Of a stretch of 64,000 bases of DNA, positions 57,028-64,000 are shown one piece after another. Both the position numbers and the translations under genes were made by a program. Under the pieces are notes generated by a model. It was not told the DNA's origin, made no database searches, and saw only the letters and a program-made list of their open reading frames with translations. Source of the stretch: Streptomyces sp. G-G2. Its GTDB lineage: Bacteria; Actinomycetota; Actinomycetes; Streptomycetales; Streptomycetaceae. Within the stretch, counting starts at the first letter, position 1, and each line of letters opens with the position of its first letter. The stretch spans positions 91,505 to 155,504 of the forward strand of contig NZ_JASISO010000015.1 of the NCBI RefSeq assembly GCF_030063135.1, in the 5' to 3' direction.

Positions 57028-59424
57028 ATGCGTCTTCCCGTACGCCTTTCCAGGCGTCTGTCCATGCGCCGGCCGGCACCTCGGCCCCCGCGTCCGCTCC
57101 GCTTCCTGATCGCCGCCGTCCTGGCCGCGGCCGCACTCTCCCTGCCCGGCGCCGCCGCCGCCGCGCCCGTGCGGGCCGCCGCCGCGCCCGTGCGGGCCGC
57201 CGCCGCGGCGGCGCCGCAGACCGTCCCGGCCCTGCGCCAGTGGACGGCCGCCACCGGCACCTACACCTTCACCGCCACCGGCCGGGTCGTCGTCGACCCC
57301 GCCTACTCCGCCCAGCTCTCCGCGGAGGCCGCCACCTTCGCGGAGGACCTGGGCGCCCTGGTGGGGCGGCCGGTGGCCGTCGTGACCGGCGCCGCCTCCC
57401 CCGGCGACATCGCCCTGACCCTCGGCGACGCCGCGCTGCCCGCCGAGGGATACCGGATGACCGTCGGGTCCAGTGTCACCCTCCAGGCGGGAACCGGCAC
57501 CGGGGCGTTCTACGGCACGCGTTCCGTGCTCCAGCTGCTGCACCAGTCCCCCTCGATCCCCGCCGGAACCGCGGTGGACTGGCCCGCCAAGGCCGAGCGC
57601 GGTCTGATGATCGACCAGGGCCGGAAGTTCTTCACGGTCGACTGGGTGAAGCAGCACATCAAGGAACTGGCCTACCTCAAGCTCAACTACTTCCACTTCC
57701 ACCTGTCGGACACCTTCGGGTTCCGCCTGGAGAGTGCGGGCCACCCCGAGATCGTCTCCGCCGACCACTACTCCAAGCGGGACATCGCCGACCTGGTCGC
57801 GCTCGGACAGAAGTACCACGTCACGATCGTCCCGGAGATCGATACCCCGGGGCACATGAACCCGATCCTGGCCGCCCACCCGGAACTCAAGCTGAAGAGC
57901 GGCTCGGGCGCGGTCAGCGCCGATTTCATCGACCTGTCGCTGCCCGCCTCGTACGCCCTGATCAAGGATCTGGTCACCGAGTACCTGCCGCTGTTCCCGG
58001 CGGCGTACTGGCACATCGGAGCGGACGAGTACGTCACGGACTACGCCAAGTACCCCCAGCTCCTCAGCTATGCCCGGGCCCACTACGGCGCGAACGCCAC
58101 CGCGAAGGACACCTACTACGGTTTCGTGAACTGGGCCGACGACCTGGTCCGGGCGGCCGGCAAGACCACCCGGATGTGGAACGACGGCATCAAGGCCGGG
58201 GACGGGACGCTCACCCCGCACGCCGGGATCCTCGTCGAGTACTGGTACAACTACGGCCTCACGCCCCAGCAGTTGACAGCGGCCGGGCACCGGGTGGCCA
58301 ACGAGTCCTGGACGCCGACCTATTACGTGCTCGGCGGCGCCAAGCCGGACACCAAGTGGATGTACGAGACGTGGACCCCGGACCTCTTCGAGGGCGGCAA
58401 CACCCTCACGGACCCGTCGCGGAACCCCGGTTCGCTCATCCACGTATGGTGCGACAACCCCGCGGCCGAGACCGAGGCGCAGATCGCCGCGGGCATCACG
58501 AACCCGCTGCGCGCCCTGGCCCAGCAGACCTGGGGTTCACCCAAGCCGGTGGGCACGTACGCGGCCTTCACGCCGATCGTCGCGGCGGTGGGCCACAACC
58601 CCGCCTGGCCGGGGCTCGCCCAGCCCGGCAACCTCGCCCGTAACCGGCCCACGACCGCCTCCAGTACCGAGACCGCCAACTTCCCCGCGCCCGCGGCCAC
58701 GGACGGCGACCCCGCCACCCGCTGGTCGAGCGCCTACGGCGACCCGCAGTGGCTCCAGGTCGACCTCGGGTCGAGCCAGGCCGTCAGCCGGGTGGTGCTG
58801 CGCTGGGAAGCGGCGTACGGCAAGGCCTTCCAGATCCAGCTCTCCGACGACGCCACCACCTGGCGCACGGTGTACACGGCCACCACGGGGACCGGCGGGG
58901 TCCAGGACCTCACCGGCCTGTCCGGGTCCGGCCGCTACATCCGCCTGTACGGCACCCAGCGGGGCACCGCCTACGGCTACTCCCTCTACGAATTCGAGGT
59001 GTACGGCGGACAGTTAAGCGGGACCAGGACCCTCACCGCCGCGGGCAGGGCGCTCGACGACCCGGCGGGCTCCGCCGCCTCCGGCACCCAGCTCATCACG
59101 TGGACCCCGCACGGCGGTGCCAACCAGCAGTGGGGGCTGAGCCTGAACGCCGACGGGAGCTACACCCTGGTCAACGGTTCCTCCCAGCTCTGCGCGGACG
59201 TCTCGGGCGGCTCCACCGCCGCGGGCGCGGCCGTCGTACAGAGCGGCTGCACGGGCGGCGACAGCCAGCGCTGGCTGCTGACCGCCCTCGGCTCGGGGGA
59301 GTACGCGGTGGCCGACAAGAAGAGCGCCCTGCTGCTGACCACCGCCTCCGCGACGGACGGCGCGACGGTCAGCCAGCAGCCGTCCGCCGCCGGATCGGCC
59401 TTCCAGCGGTGGCAGATCGCCTGA
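57028..59424 (+). CDS. Secreted GH20 beta-N-acetylhexosaminidase with CBM32 and ricin-type lectin
   Basis: 798 residues. A long, Arg-rich signal peptide ends near residue 45 and contains a 21-bp repeat (APVRAA twice). A GH20b-like domain (about 65-175) precedes the catalytic barrel with FHFHLSDTFGFR, PEIDTPGHM and HIGADEYV (Asp333, Glu334, the catalytic pair). Residues about 535-660 are an F5/8-type (CBM32) domain (TDGDPATRWSSAYGDPQWLQVDLG). Residues about 665-798 are a ricin B-lectin trefoil with QQW and QRW repeats. Residue 663 is TTA (59014-59016) in the linker. It should degrade chitin oligomers or glycans outside the cell. Confidence 0.92.
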   Translation: MRLPVRLSRRLSMRRPAPRPPRPLRFLIAAVLAAAALSLPGAAAAAPVRAAAAPVRAAAAAAPQTVPALRQWTAATGTYTFTATGRVVVDPAYSAQLSAEAATFAEDLGALVGRPVAVVTGAASPGDIALTLGDAALPAEGYRMTVGSSVTLQAGTGTGAFYGTRSVLQLLHQSPSIPAGTAVDWPAKAERGLMIDQGRKFFTVDWVKQHIKELAYLKLNYFHFHLSDTFGFRLESAGHPEIVSADHYSKRDIADLVALGQKYHVTIVPEIDTPGHMNPILAAHPELKLKSGSGAVSADFIDLSLPASYALIKDLVTEYLPLFPAAYWHIGADEYVTDYAKYPQLLSYARAHYGANATAKDTYYGFVNWADDLVRAAGKTTRMWNDGIKAGDGTLTPHAGILVEYWYNYGLTPQQLTAAGHRVANESWTPTYYVLGGAKPDTKWMYETWTPDLFEGGNTLTDPSRNPGSLIHVWCDNPAAETEAQIAAGITNPLRALAQQTWGSPKPVGTYAAFTPIVAAVGHNPAWPGLAQPGNLARNRPTTASSTETANFPAPAATDGDPATRWSSAYGDPQWLQVDLGSSQAVSRVVLRWEAAYGKAFQIQLSDDATTWRTVYTATTGTGGVQDLTGLSGSGRYIRLYGTQRGTAYGYSLYEFEVYGGQLSGTRTLTAAGRALDDPAGSAASGTQLITWTPHGGANQQWGLSLNADGSYTLVNGSSQLCADVSGGSTAAGAAVVQSGCTGGDSQRWLLTALGSGEYAVADKKSALLLTTASATDGATVSQQPSAAGSAFQRWQIA

Positions 59425-59471
59425 CGGGGCCCGGGTGCGCCGGTGGGGTCACCGGCACACCCGGCGGGCTG

Positions 59472-59520
59472 GGGCGGTCAGCCGAGCACGGTCAACCGGG
59501 GGCGGTCAGCCGAGCACGGT
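59472..59520. repeat. 21-bp direct repeat at the end of the reductase gene
   Basis: Two perfect 21-bp copies (59472-59492, 59500-59520; period 28). The second contains the last codons and stop of the reverse-strand reductase gene. Confidence 0.75.
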
Positions 59521-60492
59521 GAGGAGTTCGCGCTCGCGCGCGGCGCTGAGCCCGGCCCGCCGGTCCCGGTCCAGGCCCTGCTCCCGTTCCCAGACCAGCG
59601 TGTCGCTCAACAGCTCCACCCGGGAGCGGTGACGCAGCCCCGCCGCCCGGGCCGCGGCTCCCCCGCGGGCCGACCAGCCGTCCCAGCCCGGCTCGGCCAG
59701 CCACATGGGCAGGGACTCGGGGCCCATGAACCCGGCCACGCCCCGCGCGAGCAGCCAGTCGGAACCGGCCGCCGTCACCGGCCCGGTGTGGCCGCCCACG
59801 GCGCGGGACAGGGCGATCCAGTCGGCGAGGGCGAGGACCGGGCCGACCGCGTCGTAGGTGCCGACGGTCCCGTCCCGCGCCGCGTCGAGCAGCCAGCACG
59901 CCAGGTCCCGGACGTCGACCGCCTGGGTCGCCCGGTCCGGCGCGTCCGGTACGAGCATGGGCCCGCGGGGGTCCCGCGCGGCCCGGGCCACCCAGTAGCC
60001 AGTACGCCCGCTGTGGTCGCCGGGGCCGCCGATCAGCCCGGCGCGCGCGATGAGGAGGCGTTCGCCCAGGGCGGCCCTGGACACCAGCTCGCAGGCCGCC
60101 TTCGCCTCGCCGTACAGCTCCCGGCCGACCGTGGCGTGCACGGTCGGGGGCAGCAGCGGGGTGGACTCGTCGGCGTCGGGAACGGCGTGGGAGGCGTAGG
60201 CGCTGACCGAGGACACGTACGTCCAGTGCCGGGCCCGCGCGCCCAGCGCGGCGAGCGCCTCGCGGACGAAGCCGGGCTGCCACGACACCTCGACGACCGC
60301 GTCCCAGTCCCGGTCGAGCAGCGCCGCGTACGCGGACGCCTCCCGCCGGTCGGCGCTCACCAGCCGCGCCCCGGGGGCCACTTGACCGCTCTCCCCGCGC
60401 GCGAGGCAGGTGACGCGGTGCCCACGCGCGAGCGCCTGTCGTGCCACCTCGCGGCCGAGCCAGGCCGTACCGCCCAGTATCAGAGTCTCCAT
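59506..60492 (-). CDS. NAD-dependent epimerase/dehydratase-like reductase (extended SDR)
   Basis: 328 residues. The N-terminal Rossmann motif GGTAWLGRE is a changed GxxGxxG, followed by ALARGHRVTCLARG. The typical YxxxK is present as YGEAK, and the substrate half has WYVSSVSAYASHAVPD-like sequence. Such proteins reduce or rearrange NDP-sugars or related aldehydes. Substrate unknown. Confidence 0.8.
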   Translation of the reverse strand: METLILGGTAWLGREVARQALARGHRVTCLARGESGQVAPGARLVSADRREASAYAALLDRDWDAVVEVSWQPGFVREALAALGARARHWTYVSSVSAYASHAVPDADESTPLLPPTVHATVGRELYGEAKAACELVSRAALGERLLIARAGLIGGPGDHSGRTGYWVARAARDPRGPMLVPDAPDRATQAVDVRDLACWLLDAARDGTVGTYDAVGPVLALADWIALSRAVGGHTGPVTAAGSDWLLARGVAGFMGPESLPMWLAEPGWDGWSARGGAAARAAGLRHRSRVELLSDTLVWEREQGLDRDRRAGLSAARERELLTVLG

Positions 60493-60651
60493 CGCGTCAC
60501 GCTACTACAGGCATATCCCGGTCGGGCGGGCTGTCAGGCCGTCCGCTGGGGGACCGGCGGCGAGCCCAGGGCGGCCGCGGACGCCCCGGGTTCGGTGGGG
60601 AACTCTGAAAGAGGTCCTCGACGCGGGCGACGCGTTCGAGGAGACCTGGCA

Positions 60652-60676
60652 TTCCCTATCATTCCCTAAGTTCCCT
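60652..60676. promoter_or_regulatory. TTCCCT direct repeats before the HTH gene
   Basis: TTCCCT at 60652, 60662 and 60671, spaced 9-10 bp in an AT-richer stretch just before the HTH gene. One site per helical turn suggests cooperative binding, possibly by that HTH protein. A TAGGGT -10 candidate near 60705 would give an almost leaderless mRNA. Confidence 0.45.
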
Positions 60677-60718
60677 TAAACTTCCTCCATAGGTGCGTTT
60701 GAGGTAGGGTCCAGACGT

Positions 60719-61216
60719 ATGGAGAGTCTCGAGCCTGAGCTGTATTCCGTGGGAGAGGTCGCCGAGCGCCTCGGACTGCACGTGCGGACCGTCCGGAACT
60801 ATGTGCGTGACGGGCGGCTCAAAGCCGTCCGGATCGGCAAGCAGTACCGGATCGCCCGGGCCGACTTCGAGGCACTGACCAGGCAGCCGGCCACGGAGCA
60901 GGACTCCCCGGGCACCCCCGCGCCCTCGCGCGGACACGTGGAGGTGTCGGGCATCGTGCACATCGACCCGATCGACGAGCGGGCGGCGAGCCGCTTGAGC
61001 ACGCTGCTCACGGCTGCCGCCCAGGGCCCGCGCGACACCCCCGACGCACTGCGCGTCCAGACGGTCTACGACAAGGAGCGATCCCGTATGAAGATAGTGA
61101 TCCTCGGCAACGCCGCCGACACGGCCGACATGCTGCTGCTGCTCGACGGCGCGCTCGGACCCGGGAACGACCTGTTCCCGGCCGGACCCGGGAACCCGGC
61201 GGCACCCCGTGGCTGA
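60719..61216 (+). CDS. Excisionase/MerR-type HTH regulator
   Basis: 165 residues. Residues 8-55 are a HTH_17-type winged helix (YSVGEVAERLGLHVRTVRNY, then GRLKAVRIGKQYRIARADF). The C-terminal half (about 78-150) is a separate alpha/beta domain (HVEVSGIVHIDPIDERAASRL..RMKIVILGN). It overlaps the DUF4180 gene by 8 bp, a combination seen in actinobacteria. It may regulate its own operon via the TTCCCT repeats. Confidence 0.82.
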   Translation: MESLEPELYSVGEVAERLGLHVRTVRNYVRDGRLKAVRIGKQYRIARADFEALTRQPATEQDSPGTPAPSRGHVEVSGIVHIDPIDERAASRLSTLLTAAAQGPRDTPDALRVQTVYDKERSRMKIVILGNAADTADMLLLLDGALGPGNDLFPAGPGNPAAPRG

Positions 61217-61571
61217 CCGCGTCGTGGAACACCACGGCGTCCCGGTCCTCGTCGTGGACGCCACCGGCGAGCGGATCAGCACCGAGCAGGACGCCCTGGA
61301 CCACCTGATCGGGCCCTCCTTCGAGCACGCGGAGATCGTCGCCGTCCCGGTGGACCGGCTCGACGACCGCTTCTTCGACCTCCGCACCGGCCTCGCCGGG
61401 GCGGTCCTGCAGAAGTGCGTGACCTACCGGCGCCGACTGATCGTCGTCGGGGACATCACGCACCACCTGGAGGCCAGCGGGGCCCTGACCGACCTGGTCC
61501 GCGAGTCGAACCGGGGCCACCACGCCTGGTTCGTGGCCGACCTCGACGAGCTGGCCGCGCGGCTCCAGTGA
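61209..61571 (+). CDS. DUF4180 protein
   Basis: 120 residues, GTG start inside the end of the HTH gene. It reads VPVLVVDATGERISTEQDAL, then IVAVPVDRLDDRFFDLRTGLAG and QKCVTYRRRLIVVGDI, matching DUF4180 (an alpha/beta fold of unknown role). The frame ends with SNRGHHAWFVADLDEL. Often paired with a HTH protein, as here, and might modulate it. Confidence 0.8.
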   Translation: MADRVVEHHGVPVLVVDATGERISTEQDALDHLIGPSFEHAEIVAVPVDRLDDRFFDLRTGLAGAVLQKCVTYRRRLIVVGDITHHLEASGALTDLVRESNRGHHAWFVADLDELAARLQ

Positions 61572-61626
61572 GCGGCGTACGGCCCGCCGATGCGCGGGAA
61601 GCCCGGGCGCGGTGTATTCAGGGACC

Positions 61627-62868
61627 ATGGGTCATCGGCTGCGCCATCCCGGCCAGGGCCGGTTCCGGGAACCGCGCCCGACGCTGCTCCCGGTGCCTTT
61701 CGTACTGATCGCGATCGTCACGGCCGTCGACGTACTGGCTCCGCCCGGCGTTCACCTCGGGCCGTTCCTGGTGGCCGCCCCCGCCCTCACCGCCTCCTTC
61801 TCCGGGCCCCGGATGACGGGCTTCGTCGGGGCGGTGGCGGTGCTGGCCCAGGTCGTGGTGGCCATCACGCGGACCACCCTCACGGACCTCAACCACACCT
61901 TCCAGATCATCGCGCTGATCCTGATCTCGGTGATCGTCACCTTCTTCGCGCACCTGCGCGAGGTCCGCGAGCGGCAGCTGATCCAGCTGCGCTCGGTGGC
62001 ACAGGCCGCACAGCAGGTGGTGCTGCGACCGCTGCGCGAGCGGATGGGCCCGCTGCGCCTGGCCTCCGTCTATCTGGCGGCCGAGGCCGAGGCGCAGATC
62101 GGCGGAGACCTGTACGCCGCCACGCGCACCCCGAACGGCACCCGGCTGATCATCGGTGACGTCCGGGGCAAGGGGCTCGAAGCCGTGGGGGACGCCGCCC
62201 TGGTACTCGGCGCGTTCCGGGCCGCCGCCCCTCAGGAGGCCGACCTGCCGGGGCTGGTCGCACATCTGGAGGCCGCCGTCGCCCTGGACCCCGACACCGT
62301 GGACGGACAGTACGAGCCGCACGGGGCGTACGAGCCTCACGAGGGCGGGGGACCCGCCGGCTGCGAATACGACGAGGCGTTCACCACCGCGGCCGTGCTC
62401 GACATCCCCGACCGGGAGATGACCCTGCGCCTCATCAGCTGCGGCCACCCGCCACCGCTGTTGCTGCGCGACGGCCGGGTCGTCGCACTCGACGTGGACC
62501 GCCCGGCGCCGCCACTGGGCCTCACGGAGTTCGCGGAGGCCGGTTTCACCCCGCAGTCCTTCGCCTTCGAGCCGGGTGACACGGTCCTCCTCTACACGGA
62601 CGGGGTGATCGAGGCCCGGAACGCGGCGGGTGACTTCTACCCCTTGGCGGAGCGGGCCGCCGACCGGGCCGGAAACGGGCCCGAAGCCCTGCTGCGCCAC
62701 CTGTGCGCGGACCTGCTCGCCCACTGCCCGGGCGGCCACCTGGGTGACGACGCCGCGATGGTGGCCATCGAACGGGCCGCGGGGGCGGTCGAAGCGGCCC
62801 CGGACCGGCGCACCCCCGCGGATCGGCTGCTTTCCGACGCAACCGGGTCCCCTCCGCGCACGTCGTGA
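61627..62868 (+). CDS. Membrane SpoIIE-type (PP2C) phosphatase
   Basis: 413 residues; ATG 61627 after an AGGGA element (a GTG at 61612 has none). Three to four N-terminal helices (LPVPFVLIAIVTAVDVLA, LVAAPALTASFSG, AVAVLAQVVVAITR, IIALILISVIVTFFAHL) precede the catalytic domain: AEAQIGGDLYAATR, IIGDVRGKGLEAVGDAALVLGAF, RLISCGHPPPLLLRDG, VLLYTDGVIEARN and GDDAAMVAI. The metal-binding Asp residues are present. These enzymes usually dephosphorylate anti-sigma antagonists. No such partner gene is nearby. Confidence 0.9.
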   Translation: MGHRLRHPGQGRFREPRPTLLPVPFVLIAIVTAVDVLAPPGVHLGPFLVAAPALTASFSGPRMTGFVGAVAVLAQVVVAITRTTLTDLNHTFQIIALILISVIVTFFAHLREVRERQLIQLRSVAQAAQQVVLRPLRERMGPLRLASVYLAAEAEAQIGGDLYAATRTPNGTRLIIGDVRGKGLEAVGDAALVLGAFRAAAPQEADLPGLVAHLEAAVALDPDTVDGQYEPHGAYEPHEGGGPAGCEYDEAFTTAAVLDIPDREMTLRLISCGHPPPLLLRDGRVVALDVDRPAPPLGLTEFAEAGFTPQSFAFEPGDTVLLYTDGVIEARNAAGDFYPLAERAADRAGNGPEALLRHLCADLLAHCPGGHLGDDAAMVAIERAAGAVEAAPDRRTPADRLLSDATGSPPRTS

Positions 62869-62905
62869 CCGGCAGCGAGGACGCGCGGCCATCGGGCCGC
62901 GCTCC

Positions 62906-63391
62906 GTGTTCCGGGGGGACCACACGTTCGGACTCGACGCCCGTACGGCGGCAGCCGCGTTCACCGCCACCGTGCTCGCCACGGCGGGCCCCGCGGCCAC
63001 GGCGACTCCGGCGGCCGCGGTCCACGGCGGCCAGAACGCCACCGTGACGGATCACCCGTACGCCCTGCTCATCGAGACCGCGGACGGACAGCAGTTCCGC
63101 GGCGGCGCCCTCGTGGCACCCACGAAGGTGCTGACGGCCGCGCACTGCGTCAAGGACTCCCCCGCACCGCTCGACCTGCTGGTGATCGGCGGGCGTACGA
63201 CCATCGCGAGTACGAGGGGCGCCGTCCGCCACGTCGCCTCGGTCAAGGTCCACCCGAAGTTCGCCGAGGGCACGCTCACCTACGACGCGGCGGTGCTGAC
63301 CCTCTCCACCCCGATGCCCTACTCCGCGCTGCCCGTCGCGGGCCCCCAGGACTCGGCCTGGGCCTGCCGGTCTGAGAGCCGGGGTCCCTGA
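62906..63391 (+). pseudogene. Secreted trypsin-like protease, truncated
   Basis: From GTG 62906, an Ala-rich signal-like part leads to VHGGQNATVTDHPYALLI (the activation site), LVAPTKVLTAAHCV (catalytic His) and TYDAAVLTL (catalytic Asp). The rest of an S1 protease, including the GDSGGP serine, is missing; the frame ends soon after at 63391. At 161 codons it is about 60% of the usual length. The start is uncertain. Probably a broken gene. Confidence 0.65.
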
Positions 63392-63492
63392 CGGCGCGGG
63401 TCCGGCGGGCGAGGCGGGCCCGGCGGATTGGGTGCGGGACACCCGTGTCCCCGGAGCCGGGGCGTCGTTGAACGGGTAGGTCAAGCGAAGTG

Positions 63493-63530
63493 CACGAGGA
63501 GTCCCGGGCCCCAGGGTCCGGGACTTCGTG
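63493..63530. terminator. Terminator after the trypsin remnant
   Basis: AGTCCCGG / CCGGGACT stem, extended by CACGA/TCGTG with a 2-nt bulge. Confidence 0.6.
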
Positions 63531-63652
63531 CTGTCCGGCTCCTCCGGGGAGCGGGACCTGCTCACTCGTCCGGTGGGCCACCGGAGGCGGGGGCCGCGGG
63601 GCGCTCATAGTGTCGGTCGGGTCCGGTTCCGCCGTCGGCCGAAGGGCTGTCC

Positions 63653-63877
63653 GTGAAGCGCATCACCCGTGGCCTCTCGCTGGTCTGCACGACCGCCGCC
63701 GTTCTGGTACCGCTGGCGGGTACGGCTGCCGCCGCCCCCGCCGGGGCGCGGGTGCGGCTCGACGACGGGAACGAGCAGGGCGGGTGCGCCCATGAGTACG
63801 GGAACCACGAGAACTGGCACCACGGTCACCACGGCGGGGTGCTCGGGATCGGCCTCGGGCTCGGCGCGCTGCTCTAG
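63653..63877 (+). CDS. Small secreted His/Gly-rich protein
   Basis: 74 residues, GTG with GAAGGG upstream. Signal peptide 1-28 (LSLVCTTAAVLVPLAGTAAA). The mature part is acidic then His-rich (GGCAHEYGNHENWHHGHHGG) and ends in a hydrophobic LGIGLGLGALL tail. One Cys and seven His could bind metal, and the tail could insert into a membrane. No family recognised. An IS end lies just downstream. Confidence 0.6.
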   Translation: MKRITRGLSLVCTTAAVLVPLAGTAAAAPAGARVRLDDGNEQGGCAHEYGNHENWHHGHHGGVLGIGLGLGALL

Positions 63878-63895
63878 ATGATTGATTCCAAGGGG

Positions 63896-64000
63896 TCAGT
63901 GATCGTAGGCGGTCAGTGAGCGGAGCACTGGTTCGCCGGCCTTGGTGTTGTGCCAGATTGCGGCGGTGAGGGCCAGGATGCGTTGCAGGACGCGGACTGT
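63896..64000 (-). mobile_element. Transposase C-terminus, partial at window edge
   Basis: The last 34 codons of a transposase read TVRVLQRILALTAAIWHNTK, then LRSLTAYDH and stop at 63896. This end is typical of IS4/IS5-type DDE transposases (ALTAAIWHN..SLTAYDH). The rest lies beyond the window, so whether it is intact cannot be judged. Confidence 0.8.

Noticed and set aside
1..64000. tRNA or rRNA genes
   Set aside because: No cloverleaf, CCA end or rRNA-like segment was found on reading either strand by eye. A tRNAscan or Rfam run would be decisive.

Overview
The window is very GC-rich (about 72% by eye), with GTG and TTG starts, long spurious antisense frames, in-frame TTA (bldA-type) codons, an orphan SARP regulator, an EF-G paralogue, MmyB-like XRE regulators and many secreted hydrolases. 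This points to a Streptomyces or close relative, in an accessory (arm-like) part of a chromosome. No rRNA, tRNA, core ribosomal-protein operon, large biosynthetic gene cluster or CRISPR array was seen.

Layout. 0-5.6 kb: secreted BP74-like protein; P450 plus ferredoxin opposite a TetR regulator with a perfect operator; MFS exporter opposite an XRE regulator. 5.6-13.4 kb: NCS2 permease and arylsulfotransferase-like protein opposite an XRE-cupin regulator; Tat-exported DyP peroxidase with a lectin-like tail; secreted GH15-like glucoamylase overlapping a 51-residue membrane protein. 14-17.9 kb: VOC and DoxX genes, then four damaged genes in a row (cupin/zinc-ribbon, oleate hydratase, LLM oxidoreductase, methyltransferase). 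17.9-24.2 kb: secreted sedolisin opposite a TrmB regulator; PepSY-like anchored protein opposite a response regulator/histidine kinase pair. 24.4-28.4 kb: forward run of a small membrane protein, cyclopropane synthase, hydrolase, VanZ and DUF4230 genes. 28.4-30.9 kb: EF-G paralogue behind a 24-codon leader peptide, hairpins and a WhiB7-like promoter. 31-35 kb: I36 inhibitor, broken hydrolase, lipoprotein HNH nuclease with a coupled small protein, IS remnant, double-GNAT protein. 35-46 kb: exported S33 peptidase and a MacB/FtsX-type ABC system (ATPase, two large permeases, second ATPase with an AbrB-like tail). 46-49 kb: second MFS/XRE pair. 49-64 kb: SARP regulator with three 11-bp-spaced heptamers, secreted M1 peptidase, divergent cold-shock protein, membrane protein, methyltransferase, secreted GH20 hexosaminidase, reductase, HTH-DUF4180-SpoIIE phosphatase group, truncated trypsin, and a transposase running off the end.

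How the genes work together. Divergent regulator/target pairs dominate: TetR/P450, two XRE/MFS pairs, XRE-cupin/permease, TrmB/sedolisin and response regulator/PepSY. Several have visible operator-like repeats. The secreted enzymes (sedolisin, M1 and S33 peptidases, GH15, GH20, DyP, sulfotransferase-like) form a degradative set. TTA codons in the P450, sedolisin, hexosaminidase and one membrane protein suggest developmental timing. The most notable regulatory locus is the EF-G paralogue, whose upstream region resembles ribosome-stress attenuators. Positions, repeats and translations were read directly; family assignments come from recognised motifs; regulatory roles are inferred.
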